A stretch of 64,000 nt of DNA from Nissolia schottii (lineage: Eukaryota > Streptophyta > Magnoliopsida > Fabales > Fabaceae), in NCBI GenBank assembly GCA_003254905.1, contig QANU01048370.1, positions 32,728-96,727 on the forward strand. The letters run 5' to 3'. This document shows positions 24,801 through 39,800 of this stretch, piece by piece. Below the pieces are notes generated by a model, which ran no database searches, was not told the DNA's origin, and saw only the letters and a program-made list of their open reading frames with translations. Numbering within the stretch: the first letter of the stretch is position 1; each line of letters opens with the position of its first letter. A program made the translations under genes and the position numbers.

Positions 24801-27800
24801 GAGGTTCTTGGTATGCATTAATATTTCCTTAGTCCTTACCAGAGGTTTTCTGTGACACAACTTGATTTGAGATTAAGATTCAATGGATTGCTTCTATTTG
24901 GTGGAAAGTTCATATCCTTTTATTATCGGTTTCTCCATTGCTTTTTGTTGAAATGGGGTGAGAAAATTGAGAAGAAAGAAAATGAAAAGAAAGAAGATAA
25001 AGAGTAAAGAAAATGAAGAGAAATATACAGAGTTTAGGGCTTGGGGGGGTGTGCGTGAATATTTTTTTACCTAATGTTTTGCATGTAGAGAAAATGGGGA
25101 AAGAGAAAGAAGATGAGAAGTATTTAAAAATTACCCAAAAGGTTATATAATTCTATGAAATGACATACATATCCCATAGTGTATCACATTGCCAAAAAAA
25201 ATTGAAGGTTCATGTTGATAAATTAAGGGGTAACCTTTTTCTCTCCTTTCCACATAAACTCTTTGTTTTCTTACTTGTTTTCTTTTGCATCCTAACAAGA
25301 GAAACCGTGAAATCCACCCATTTTGTTTCTGACTCTTTTTATTGGTCTGTGCTGAAACAAACAAAGTGTTAGTGGTTGAGGTAGTAGCCTTTTTAAACGG
25401 TTTTCAAGTAATTTCTTTTCAGTGGATTCCATGATTTGTATTCATTGTTTCTATTTTACATTTTGTGTTGTTTTGGTTAGATATGGTTGCCTGCTCATAA
25501 GATGAATATAGCTATTGATACTTTGCACATAATAAATCACGTGATATGCATATCTTCTCACATATGCAGCAATGAACTAGTTGCAGCTGCTGCAATGGAT
25601 GCAATAAAAATGTTAGCTAGTTTTCCGGAGGGCATGGTAAGAAAATTCTATTTGTATATCACCTAGATTTAATTTAAAACTTTTACTTGTACGACAAGTT
25701 GGTGTTATTGAACTGTACCAACCCTGATTGCTACTTGACATGAAATACTATTGTAGGATATTATTTTTCCATCTATCAAAGGAGGTGAGACAGACCTTGG
25801 TACTATAGCGTTGCAATGTTCATCACTGGTATGCCCATCTGTTCATGCAGATTATATTTGTTAGTGAAGATATTAACATACATGTGGAGGGCGTAACCTT
25901 GTATTCATGGCATGGCTATAGAAAACAGGCAGAACTCTTCTTTTGGATCATTTTAAAGCAATAATATGTACTTTTTTTTCCCCCTTTATTTCTATTTTTT
26001 CTTGTAAATTTGGGTAAGAGCATTACGTATTCCTACACCCTTTGGGTGTGGAACTAATAGTCACGTGTTGGATTTGACCTAGCCACAAAGATTTTCAAGC
26101 TGATTTGGAAATCTCGCACTGCATTTACGTATGCTAGTACAATGTGATAATGTGAATCACATTTTGAAATCGGACAATACGTTTTGAAATCTTTGCTCTA
26201 TATTTGAATCTCACAAGAATGTGATTATGTGCATCAAGTTAGCAGGGTCAAACTTGCCATTCGGTTCTGTGTTAAAGTTGGAATACAACTGTCTTAGGAT
26301 GGGACAGTTGTCCAATATTTTGTTGCTAAAACTGTTTTGAGTTACACTCTAACCAAATACACAAAATAGTGGCATAAACAACACATTCTCACAAAGATTT
26401 GGCTTCCTTCCTTTTCCCCAATTTGACAAAGTGAACCAACAAAATCTGATCCATTGTTCTAGGACATCCGCAACACACCAACAATATCAAATTCAAAAGA
26501 GAAATTCATAAAGTTTCAACCATAGAACAATGTAAAAATAGGTGATGAATTGACTCAGAGCTCGCACCAACAAAACACATATTAGGGAGATCGCCTTGTG
26601 AGGCCTTCGAACTTGCAACATATCATTGGTATCAATTCTGATAAGCACAGTCCAAGTACAATATTTAACTTTAGAGGGAGGTTTAGACTTATGGATTGGT
26701 TTATCAAGGAGGAAGGAGGTGTTGTTTGGAGAATGAATTAGGAATTGAAAATAAGATTTACAAGAGAACATTCCAGAAGGATTTTAGGGACCAACCTAAT
26801 ATCCGGGATCGAAGATAGATGGACTGGCTAAAGAAGACCCAAAAGGAGGATGACTTATTTGAGAAGACACTATCATTTAGACTTTCAAAAAGGAAGGAGG
26901 AATTGGATTGAAAAATTGTGGAAAGAGGATAAACGATAAAGCCAAAGGAAAACAATATCAAAGGAAGAGTCTCATATCCAATGGTCTTCCCAAAAGTTGA
27001 CCTCAGAACCAACGCCTACCTTTTTGGAAAGCAGTGAGTCTTGAGAGATGAAGTTTGGACAATTATATTAGTCTCCCACCTATTTCTGTCTAGGCCATAC
27101 TTACTCTGAATTACCCGATGCCATAAGGAGCGAGGTTGCATAGGAAAACGCCATAGGCATCTAGCTGACAAGGCAATGCTTTTGGAAGCAATGTTTTTGG
27201 ACACCAAATTGCCGAGACCCAAACCAAACCTTCTTCCTTTTTTGAATGAGAATACACATCCCAACTCACCAAATGATCATGACTTGCCTTCGAAGCCCAG
27301 ACCACAAGAAACCCCTCATAATCTTTTCAGTAGTCCTAGCCACCCTACTAGCATACAAAGGAGAGTGATCCGACCACCTATAGAATATGAGAAGATACCA
27401 ACAGAAGTTGCATTGAAGACTCGGTAAAGTATAACATTATAGACGATAGCACTTCCATCCTCCACAAGACTCTGCATTTGTAGGAATGACTTAAGGCCAT
27501 ATTATAAGATAATCGTATTTTTCACATGAATAATCTTAATTAGTACATATTCATCAATAGCAGAAAAGAAAAAAAGAAGAGAAAACAAACATAATTTTGG
27601 TGTTCCTTTTTTATTTTTAACATAAACCAAAGTTAAAATGCATGGTCTCATAATGTGTGCATTCATTTTAATTTTCTGGGGTCATTTGTCCGTTTTCTTT
27701 CTGTATGTTTTCCTTTTTAGAAAATTGACTAAATTTGCTTGTTTTTATCATTTTCGTCTAGGGTCGGGTTCGTGTAATGGCTTTAGTGGTGAAGCTATTT

Positions 27801-30800
27801 TCTGTATCTAGGTCTGCAGCATCTACCATTTACAGTTTGAATCTACTGAAATTGTTGGAAGTAGAAATCAGAAACACAGATGATGCCCTTGTTACTTCAA
27901 GTGTTTTGGAGCTTCTTTATGAGGTTACTATTTTCTCTGTCATTTTGATTAATGACTTTCAAGATGCACAATCGTTCTACTTGAAAATATTCTAAAACTA
28001 AACCTTATATCACCAGGACAAACACTATTTTAGTTAGTCAGGTAGCTCTTTTTCTTATTTTTAATTTTTTTGAAGTAGCAAGTAAAGAAAGTTTTACAGA
28101 GCTAAAGGTATTAAGAATAGTAATCATGTTACTGTACATCACATTAGTAGCCATAAGCTATTAAATGAAAATCTCTTGGACAAGTTTTTTCTTAAGGTCT
28201 CAATTGATTGAATCCCTTTTTTAGTTGTTTGTCTTCAATTGCAGATATAATAGTGTTTTTCCTTTTTATTTCCCCTCTGGTCAATACACAAGTGTTTCTT
28301 CCCCAACCTTTCCAATCCTGGATCTTTTCATACATTCCCCCAAATAAACTGTATTTTGCAAAAGTGATGACAAGAATATGACAACATAATCCAAACACAT
28401 ATGAAAGAATTACCAAATTCAGGAATTCTATATTAGCAATCATTTGCTATTTTTTCTTTTCCCATTTGTACATATAAGCTTATCTGTTTATTTTCATTGC
28501 TTGTGGTCAAATGGATGCAGTTATCGGAGATTGAGCATGGTACAGAATTTCTGTCAAAGACTAGCCTCCTTCAACTGCTTTGTTCTATAATTAGGTGCTC
28601 GTGTGTTATCTGCCCTAGAATATTTGCACAAGTAATGGATGCTGCAAAAATTGTTTGTCTGATCTAATGACTTCTCTTTTCATTTTCATGATTGTAGTGA
28701 CAATTCTGTGGAATCAATTTTAAGATCAAGAGCAATGATGGTAACTGGAAGACTTCTGTCCAAGGAAATCATGTACTCCTTGATAGATGAACCTTGTAAG
28801 TCTTGCATTTCTATTCCTGGGGTCTTTCTCCACCAACATTGTTGGGAGATATTGAAATTGGATTTCATCATTTTTAAAATAACAATCAATATTCTATCAT
28901 CTGTTTATATGTGCTTTTATTTACTTCATTTTAGATCATTAGATGGGTACCAATAATCACTGCCAATATGTTGCAGACCTAATAAGCGATAGGTGCAAAT
29001 TTAGTGGGTCTCTTGCTGGGGTTTGCTGATTTCATTTTTGTCAGCACAATTCAATAATTATCAGCAAAGAGCTAGAAAATGCTGATATGATGCAACAATA
29101 TTATGTCCTTGTCGCAAATACGTTTCTCCTACTGTAAAATGTTCTCATGCCTTACATATTGTGTTGCAAAATTTAATAATTGTTACGTAAGAACTAGAAA
29201 CTGTTCACTAATATATATTCCATGTGCTGTTAAATTTATTGATTGTCATATAAGAACTAGAAACTGGTCGCTGACATATATTCATGGTGCTGTTATATTC
29301 AGGTGCTAGAACTGTTATTGCATCTATTGATTGTGGACTTCAGTTGGTGGAGCCCTCAGATAGGGACGAATGTGAAACTGCAATTGAAGCATTGGGTCAA
29401 ATAGGATCAAGTATGTCATAGTTATCCTACTGTTTAACATCTTTTGCATTTCTCGTTAATAGGAAAATTGTTCTTGATTGATTAATTATGTTGGTTGTGT
29501 GGTCGACCTTGGAGGTTGATTTCCTCCAATCATTTCTAAAATTCTGATGTTGGTTTTGTTAATGTATGTCTGTAGGGAAAAATGAACCTTCTATTGAATT
29601 TCATGGGATTTGACAGAATTAAGTAGCTATCCCTTGTTTTAAATTTTAAACCAGCATGACTCCTGCTGTTGTTGAGAAATACATTAGAGTTCTGTAATGA
29701 AGCATACCCGTGGTTTTAATTATGCTAGAATTTATAATAAGGTCAGCCAACCTCTCCTAGAGGGACAATACATGGTGGTTGTATTATTTAGAATGACATT
29801 GGTCTGCATAATTTCTGAAACAGAGGGTGACTAGTTTTGTCAAACACTTGAGAGAGAAAAAGATAATTTCCTGCATTGCTCAAGTGGCTTGCACTTAGCA
29901 AGCTCTATAGTCATAGATGTTATGATGAGATTGGTTTAGAGGAAGGGAAAAAGTGAAAGAATATCTCAAGAATCATTATTATTGCTATGGTAGTTCTTGA
30001 CCAATTTGGCCATAGAACTGAGAAATTACAAAGATTGAGAGCTCTCCTCTCTGCTTACATTAAACACTTTACCAATTCTCTAACTTACTTCCAGCACTCC
30101 CCCTTTTATTTATTGTATACAACCCTTCTAATCCCTTTTGGGCAGTACACTCAACTTTTAATGGGAATGGATGATAATATCTGAGTATTTGGGTAGAAGG
30201 ACTGAAAAGTAGAGTATGGGGTGCTGTAATTTAGGATTCTGAAGGGCTGCCCTATTGATCAAGTAAGTGGTCGAGTGGACAACTTTGCCCCAAAATTTGG
30301 ATGGAACATTAGTAGCCCGCATGAGGGACCTAGTGACATCTAAAAGGCGAGACGATTCTTTCATTCCACATCCCTATTCTCTTGTGCAGTGTTTTTTATG
30401 CACAGGCTTTGATGTACATTCCCATGAATAGAGTTGTTGTATTTGCAACCATTATTAGTTATGAGCACTTTAATGCAAATCTTGAATTATGTTTGCACCA
30501 TATTATGGAAATGGCCAAATATTTGTCCCACTTCTGATTTCTCGTACATGAGAAATTCCCATGTTACTGGTGTGTGGTCATCAATGAAGGAGACAAACAA
30601 TCAAAGGCTGTTATTTATTTATTTATTTTTGGATAAAAGAAGAATTTCATTAAAAAGAGGAAAATTATAAAAAGTAAGAGGATAAGAGACCTCTATAAAG
30701 AGACAAGAACATAAACCAAAAACTAAAAGAGCTATAAGTGGAGTAAAGCTTTCCAACCTCTCAAAATATGTGAGGGAAAAGCCTCTAAAGAGATTATGAG

Positions 30801-33800
30801 CTTTACACCAGATAGATGATAAATGCCTAATCTTCTCCCACAATACATGATTTTCTAAGAAATTGTTGTTGAAGGTGCGAGTGTAATAGTGGCAAAAACT
30901 GTACATTGCTACAAGTATTTAGCTTTCTTCCTCTTAAATCCAACAAATCTAGTCAACCAAAAGTATCTAGGGTTGCAGCACACACACACACACCCAAGAT
31001 TCACCAAAGGCCCCAAACAGATTATCCCATAAGAAGCTAGCTGCTGAACAGTGCAAAGTAGAGGTGTATCTGATTCTGAATTTACACCGCACAGCACACA
31101 TTAGGGGAAATTGCCTTACGAGGCTTTCAAGCTTGCAACAAGTCAGTAGTATTAATTATGTTAAGCGCATCTGTCCAAATAAAGGATTTGACCTTACAAG
31201 AAGCTTTGGACTTCCAAATAGGTTTCTTAAGGAGAAAAGACGATGAAAGCAAAGAGTGAGTAAGGAATTGAAAATAAGACTTGCAATTGAACAACCCAAC
31301 GGAATCTAGAGACCAAACTCTTTTATGTGGAGAGGAAGACATGTTGACGGAAACAAGTAGACCTAAAAGGACGACTAACGTATAAGACTCTTATCATTCA
31401 AATTATGGAAAAAGTGGAAATCCCAATAGAGTTCTGGATAGGGGCAGTGTGCTAAGAAGAAAGATGGTATAGGTGAGGAAAAGAAAACCTAAAAGAGGAA
31501 TCCCCTGCCTAGTTGTCCTCCCAAAAGTTAAAATGAGAACCATTCCTCACTTGCAAGGAAAGTAAAGCTGAAAGTGGAATAACCTTGGGATATAAATTTC
31601 CAGGGATTATAATGAGAAGCAAGAGATGCAGATATCGATTCCATATTGTTGATTACCTGCTGCAAGAGAGTGCGACTCTAACGAAAAGCGCCATAGCCAT
31701 TAGTTGCCAAGTTCACAATTTTAGACACCAAATTGCTGAGACCCAAACCTCTTCCTTTCTTTGGATGGCGACACACCTCCCAACTAACCTGATGATTACG
31801 TTTCAAATCCAAAGTGCCTGACCGAAGAAAATTTGTCATGATCTTTTCAATGGATTTTGGCTACACCTACAGGTAAGCGGAACAAAGATAAGAAGTAAAG
31901 GTGTATACTAGAGAGGCAAGATTGAATGAGGGTGATCCCTTTCCAACTTCCAAGGCGCTTGGAGATCTTTTCCACCACAAGATCCCAAAAAGATGCAGAT
32001 CTAGGGTTACCACCTACAGGGACACCCAAGTAAACAAGTGGCCACTCCAACATCTTACAACTTGCTAGAGAAGCCATGGGAGAGAGGGTTTGAGAGTCAA
32101 CATTGATACTAGCTATACCGCTTTTGGATAGATTGTTTTCAACCTGGAGGCTATTTCAAAAATATGTAGAAGCTAGAGTACGTTTGCCATATTATCCTTG
32201 TCCTTGTCTTGGAACAAAATGGTATCATCAACCAACCGCACATGGGATACCGCATTCCCTTTTGAACCCTCCTTTGACATCCCACACGGAATAGCATTTA
32301 ATTCTTGTGAGTTGAAGGAAGGTGTTTTGCCACGATTTTCTCTTGTACGAGCAAATTTGACATCTACTAGTTTCCATGAATAAACTAGCATGTTGTCTTC
32401 TATGTCTCCCGCGGTTTCTGAGTAAAACGCCATATGCGATGTCTAGCGTCGTGATTGTGGCGTTTCTGCCATGGTGGCCACTTGTCTTCATGGTGCCATG
32501 GCAGCCTAAGGTGGAAAAGGTGTCCAAAACCTTTTGCCCTCGGACGATGCTGGCGATCACAATGGTGAAGACGGCAGCTGGAAATGAGGTAGGACGCACC
32601 CCCATGCGCGGCAACAGCAAGGTGAAGAGGGAGCCTGGTTCACTTTCCAGCGAACTGTGTTGTTTTGCCCAGATTTGAAACTGAATCTAGTTTTTTATTT
32701 TTAAAGATGCAATTCCATGTTTTCCCTCACTTATGTTGGTAAAGTTTCAATTTTTCCCTTATTAATCTACTGCATTGTTTATTTTTCCTCACCTAATTTG
32801 GTGAAACATCTGATATACCCTCACTTAACTAAGGAAATATCAAAATTTCCCTCGTCCTTATCTTCTTTAACCTTCAGACTCTTCTTCTGGTTCCCAACTA
32901 GAAGAAGCAAAATAGAGCATCGATTGCTATTTCTTACACAAACCCATGGCACAAATCTCTGTTCGTCCATTCACTCTTATTTTCAGGTGTTCCTCTCTCA
33001 TCTCTCTATTTTTTTCTTCTGCTCTTCCATCCTCTTTCTCAGTATTTTTTCCGTACTCATCCCTCCTCTGTTTCAATTTTTTTTCCTTTTCTTGTGTGTT
33101 GTTGGCCTGCTGCTTCTTGGTCCCCTTCCTTCTCTAATGTCTTCTTTATTTAATTTGAGTCTTAGATGGCTACGTTTGAATAGGATTTGGTTTTGTAATT
33201 TGTCTTTTACCTATAATTTGACTTTTGGGCCTTGAACCTTTGATTATGCGATGCTTTTAATTTGATTATGATTCTTTTATGTTTTTGCATAAGTTTGTGA
33301 TGTATTTGATGAATTTTGTTGCCTAAAATGTGTACATATATATGGTTATTAGTGTTATCAATAGCGGAAAACACTGATAACCATATATATGTACACATTC
33401 TAGGCAACAAAATTCATCAAATATATCACAAATTTAAGCAAAAACATAAAAGAATCATTATCAAATTAAAAGCATAGCATAACCAAAGGCTCAAGGCTCA
33501 AAAGTCAAATTAAATTAGGGGTAAAAGATAAATTACAGAACCAAATCCTATTCAAACGTAGGCCTCTTAAGACTGACAATTATATATATATATATATATG
33601 TTCTCAGCCACAATGGCATCCGCTATAAGTCGCAACGCCATCTGCCATATTTCTATGGCGGAATTTTGGCTCGATGCCATATGCTATTAACAACATTTAT
33701 ACACACACGCACACACATTATATGTACATGCACGCGCGCACGCTGTTGAGCCTTCGGAGTTGGTCACTAGATTTGGACCTTCTAACATTATCTTCCTCTT

Positions 33801-36800
33801 GCTCTCTTCCTTCTTATCTCAGAAGAACACGTCTCAGATCGTTGTGAGTGATTTGGTTCCAAGAATCCTTCCCCACACTTCATCCATATGCTTGTTGAGC
33901 CCAAGAAGGAACTTGTAGATTCGCTCGTTTTCTACAGGAGTTTTACATTGTTTGTTGTTAATTTGATCTCTATATAAATATCAAGTTGTTGCTAATAGTT
34001 AGAGTATTGAAATATTTGGTGTTGTGGAGTTACCTTTGTTGAGATTTCCTTTAATTGACAATCATATTCTTCCTTTCCAAATACAGAATCATTTGCTTCT
34101 AATCTCTGTTGTAAATCTCTGCTCTAATTAAGGTTAGACAGATTTGTAGGGTCTAAACCAAAGGGCATTCATTGCCAAACAAACTAGCAAGTCTCTTTCT
34201 GAATGCTACAGGGAGTTGTCTGCGATTTATCGTTAGTTTGACCATCATGGTAAAGTGGTTATGAAAAATACTGATGACATGAAAGAATACCAAAATGCTA
34301 TCAACAAGGGGTGCACACTTTCCTTACTGGATTAGATAGCTGTTTTGAACAAATTCATGGATGAATTTTGCGCAAATAGCCAGTTCCTGATTTGGAGCAT
34401 TGTTATTCTCTAGTTTGATGGGAGTCAGTAATCTAGCTCGATGCACAACTTCAATCTTTTTTCTATCGGTGTATCAATTTGTTGACATCCTTGCATATTC
34501 AAGTGCACATGCTAAATTTAGAGGCATACTTGCACGTGAAGCATTATATTTGTCATAATCAAGTTCAACATGATTGAAAAAAGCATGTGAAAGTGGAAAG
34601 ACTTTTCATAAAGGAAAAGTTGGATGAGAAAATTCTGGAATTGCCCATGATTTGATCAGAAGATTGTTTGACAGATATTCTCACCGAAGCAATATCGAGT
34701 GTTCTCTTTGGTTTTAACAAGTTGGGCATGTTTGACTTGTCTGCGCCAACTTGAGTGGGGGTACTGAATTTCCTTTGATTGGCAATCAGATTCCTTTTTT
34801 TTTTCTAAATATATAATCAGTTGATTCTAATCTCTGTTGTAAATCTCTACTCTTAAATCAGTTTTTGATTAGACAGATTTGTAGGATTGGCATTAGGCCC
34901 TATTTTTAGTTATTTTTCTTCTGTATTGTGATTTTCAATTCTGATTTTACGAACGTATAAAGCTCATTTTGTACAAGAGCTTTATATTATTTACTGTCTT
35001 CCGTGCAGTGCCATTTGATCTCTTCATAAATATCAACTTGTTGCCAGTAGAGAGTTAGATACAGTATTGAAATAGCCAGTGGCTATGGAGTTACCTTGTC
35101 TTAGGTCAGGGAGTAGGCTTTGATTTCTGAAATTGTCAAGGTGTTGCCAACATTTGAGTAGGTCTTTGTTGTATGCCAAATGTCCTAACTTGTGCTGTAT
35201 TACATGAAGTTTTCTATGATATCACTTTTCATGGTGTTCAACAGCCATGTCGTCTCTTAAGTTATTTTCTTGTTTCCACTCTTGTTGGTCAGGGCCATCT
35301 TTTTCTGGTGTTTTGGCATCATTGTTGTTCTACTCTTCCTTTCCCTTTCTTAGAAGGAATATTTGGACTAATCTTGCCCACTGGGTGGAGTTTTGGTTGT
35401 GGAGCTTGTGGCCAGTTGTTGGAAGCATGGTTCGTTTGATTGTGCTGGCCATGGTTGTGCCCCCTAGTCTCCAATTTGGACCTTATGACATCTCACTTTC
35501 TTCTGCCATAGAGGTGATTTAGATCTCAAAAATGCTTCATATTGCACTCTGATACCATGCATAAATGGTTTTCTTGTATGATGATTTTGTGATTACAGAA
35601 TGACCCAATATATAGCTATGGTTCTAAAACAGTACAAAACCTTATTCCTAAAGAATAGGAGAAATAATCTCCTATTAAATGCTATCTTAATATATATATT
35701 GCGGAAATATTTATTTCTGAATGAATAAAATCAATTACATTGTGGAGGAATAAATAGGAAAGAATAGGGAGGCTATACACTAATCAATCCCAGAAGATTA
35801 GGAGAAATATCCTCCTCATAATGAGCTAAGAGCTAAATAAGGAAAGGCTATATATCAGATCCTAAAACTAATAAGGAAATAATTAGTAATTAGCTGTACA
35901 GATTTTGAGGCAAATAATCCTCATTAATTACAGAAATCAAAATCTAATTTCCTAAAATAGGACTCAATAGTCAACACTCCCCCTCAATCTGGGTGATAGA
36001 TATCTATCATTTCCAGATTGGATCTAATGTTCTCATATGCATGCCTTGGAAGTGCTTTAGTTAGGATATCTGCTGTTTGGCTGCATGATGGCACGTGATC
36101 AACCTTGATGATTCCACAATCAATCTTTTCTTTTATGAAATGGCGGTCAATTTCCACATGCTTCATTCTATCATGATGAACTGGATTCTTTGCAATGCTG
36201 ATGGCAGCTTTATTGTCACATAAAACTCTCATTGTATGGTTTGTGGGAATTTTGAGTTCTTCAAGCATCCTTTTTAACCAAACTCCTCCACAAATACCAT
36301 GTGCCATAGCTCTAAATTCAGCCTCAGTACTGCTTCGTGCCACCACAGATTGCTTCTTACTTCTCCATGTGACCATGTTTCCCCACACGAATGAGCAATA
36401 TCCAGTGGTTGACTTACGGTCTTCCACACATCCTGCCCAATCTGCATCCGTGTAAATATCAATGCCTCTGTTTGAGTTCTTTTTAAAATAAAGTCCTCTT
36501 CCTGGTGTGCCTTTTAGGTATTGCAGAATTCTGTTGACAGCTTTCATGTGAATTTCAGTGGGGTTCGTCATATAGCGACTTGCCATGCTCACAGCAAACC
36601 CGATATCAGGTCTGGTATGAGTTAGATAGATTAGCTTTCCTACCAGACTTTGGTATCTATCTTTGTTAGTTGGATGACCTCCATCTTCAACGCCATTTTT
36701 CTTGACTGGTTCGATATGAGTGGTGGAAGCCTTACACCCAAGCATACCAGTTTCTTGCAAAAGATCCAATGTATACTTCCTTTGAGACACATAGATCCCA

Positions 36801-39800
36801 TTTTTTGTCCGTGCAACTTCCATTCCGAGGAAGTACTTGAGCTGTCCCAAGTCCTTTACCTCAAGTGCCTTAGCCAAAAGTCTCTTGAGATGCGCGATTT
36901 GCTCATAATCATCCCCAGTGATTACAATGTCATCAACATATACGATAAACAAGGCTGTTTTCCCTTCTGAAGAGTATTTAACAAACATGGGGTGGTCTGT
37001 TTGACATTGTGTTAGGATAAAAGATAAGCAGCCCTAAACATGGAAAGTTTATACTAGGAAGAATAAGAAAACAACTAGTTAGTTTATCTATTTTATCTTT
37101 ATTAGTTTATCTTTAATTAGTAGCATTTATCTAGTTATTATCTTAGGAGTAAAATTAGGAATACAAACTATTATAAATAGGAGTATTCTCCTTAGGTTAG
37201 GGTGTAGATTTATTATTGAGTTGTTGAGGGAACCAGCCCTTGAAGAGGAACCAGCCTCTTGATTTGATTCAATAATATCCTTTTTATTTACTAAATCCCT
37301 TTTATTTGTTCTTGTCTGTTGGTTCCCAAAAACGACCTAACAAATTGGTCCGACCTGCCTCTTTCCACCAGCCGTCGCCCACTGCACCACTGCCGGATCC
37401 AGCCGCCGCCGTCCATCGCGCCACGGCCTACAGCGTCGCCGACGATTCGTGCGCTGCCCACCACCGTGCCGTCGAGTGCGCGACTTCCCTCTGTTTGCAT
37501 TCGCGTTTGTTTTCCTACGTGGGTTGCTTTTCCGTTCGCGTTCATCCACCGCCCACCGCGCCACTGCTCACCGCGTCGCCTCCCACCGCGANCTTCGTAC
37601 CTTCCTTACGTTCACGTTCTTCTCTTTCCTCTGCGGGTTACGCTCTGTTTTCCGCTCCGTTCGCGTCTTCCACTACACCACCACCTACCGCACTGCCACC
37701 GCCTCGCGCGTTGCCACCGCGCCGTCACCCACTGCGCCGCCGTCTCCCACTGCGCCGCCGCCACCACCGGTACAGTCCAATCCGCCTTTTTCTTCCTTCT
37801 CTGGTAGACGTCTGTTCCGCACCCTTTCATCTCCTGCATCAGTTGTTCTTCTCTGATTGTCTATAATGGACAACTGGAAGGTTTCTATGGAAACCGAGGT
37901 GGCAGACCTCAAAGGAGAGATGATAGAGGTCAAACGTTTGATCACCGTAGTCCTACGACGGATGGAGGGGCTCGAACGTCCCACGTCTGACAGCTCTGTT
38001 CACATATCTGACACTGAAGACCCTCCGGAACCACGACCGTGGACCAAGAAAGTGGAACTTCCGATGTTCGACGGGGTGGACCCTATATCTTGGGTTGCTC
38101 GTGCTCAAAAATTTTTCGAGGTACATCGTGTTCAAGAGAACGAAAAGATGCAATTGGCTTTCATTAGCATGGACGGCGAAGCCGTAAATTGGTTTCGTTT
38201 TATTCGCAGTCGCACTCCATCTCTTTCATGGAATTCATTGATTCCATTGTTGATTCAGTGTTTTGGTGAAGGTTGCAAAGGTAACGTCTTCAAGCGTCTA
38301 AAAACACTTACGCAGGTAGGTACTGTGGATGCATATCTTCGGGACTTTGAGGCCTTAGCTGCTCAGGTCTTAAATCCTTCCGAGGAACAGATGTTGGGTT
38401 ATTTTATGGGAGGCCTGAAACCAGAAATTCGTTGCAAGGTCTGTGCTTTTCGCCCTACCGAGGTATTACACGCCATGGAACTTGCCCGGGATGTTGATGA
38501 CGAGTTCCGGCTTACACAGGGGCGTTCCGTTGGGCCAAGGGGGTCTTTTCCTCCGCGTTTTCTGCCCAAGGGAGGGATTGCGACTCCCCTTCCAGCAGGG
38601 TCAACACCTACCACAAATGTTACTACCTTTTCTGATCAGCGTACGCCACGCCAATTGTCATCTACAGGATCCAACACCCATCTGTCTAACAACCAGTCCA
38701 CTGGAACTCGTAGCAGGGGGACCAAACAATTGCCATATGCAGAGTATATGAAACGTCGAGCTGAGGGAAAATGTTTCCGCTGTGGTTTGGCTTTTGGAAT
38801 GGGCCATAGATGTCCGGAAGTTAGTTTGCGATTCACCATCTTGGCCGAGGATGAAGAAGACGGTGCCGCCGTCGAAGAGGTTCACACTACCGGGATTGAA
38901 GAGGCCCCCGAGGAGCAACTATATTATCAACATATGGAGTTATCCCAGTTAGTTTCAACTACGATCGTCCCTCCGAAATCCATGAAGGTGTGGGGCCAAA
39001 TTGCAGGAGTCTGGGTATCCGTTCTGATTGATAGTGGTGCCACTCATAATTTCGTGGACAAGGAATTAGTGTCACATACTGGTTGGCACGTTCAGCCTAC
39101 CCGGTATTTTGGAGTTCAACTAGGAAACGGTTGCAAGCAAGAATCACAGGGTTGCTGCCAAAATTTGACCTTGGAGATGCAAGGTTATGGGTATATGGGC
39201 GACTTTTTCCCATTTGATCTTGGAGGGATGGACATCGTTCTCGGCATGCATTGGTTGGCTTCTTTGGGGGAGGTGCGACACAATTGGAAGACCCTCACTA
39301 TGACCTTTAACATTCAGGGGAAGGTCTCTCTCATTCAGGGGGAGTCTCGCAAGCCGCATGCAAATTCCCCAGCACAGATTTTTGGCCAGACGTCTTCAGT
39401 CGAGGCTGCAGCTATGATGTTATTTTATTCCGGTCTACTTCGTGATCACACGGAGACATGTACAAGCGCGACACAACAATTGGACCAAATCCAGTCCTCC
39501 CAATTGCAGTAGGTTCTAGCTGATTATGAGGGAGTTTTTGCCAAACCCACAGGCCTTCCTCCAAACAGACAAGTCGATCACAAGATCTCTTTACAAGAGG
39601 GCACAGGTCCTATTAATGTCCGACCTTATCGTTATCCGCACTTGCAGAAAAATGAGATCGAAAGGCAAATTAATGAGATGTTACAAGAGGGCATCATACA
39701 ACACAGCAACAGCCCTTTTTCTAGTCCTGTTATCCTTGTGAAGAAGAAGGATGGTAGCTGGCGACTTTGCATTGATTATAGAGCCTTGAACAAGGCAACG

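Noticed and set aside
32717-33235. 172-codon Phe/Leu/Ser-rich plus-strand ORF that looks like a membrane protein
   Set aside because: It arises from T/C-rich intron DNA and overlaps the foldback arm; there is no start context or homology.
37306-37866. Long overlapping open frames in the GC-rich leader of the gypsy units (also 42,658-43,347)
   Set aside because: All three frames and the opposite strand are open because of CCACCGCC-type composition. They contain no domain and sit between LTR and gag ATG.
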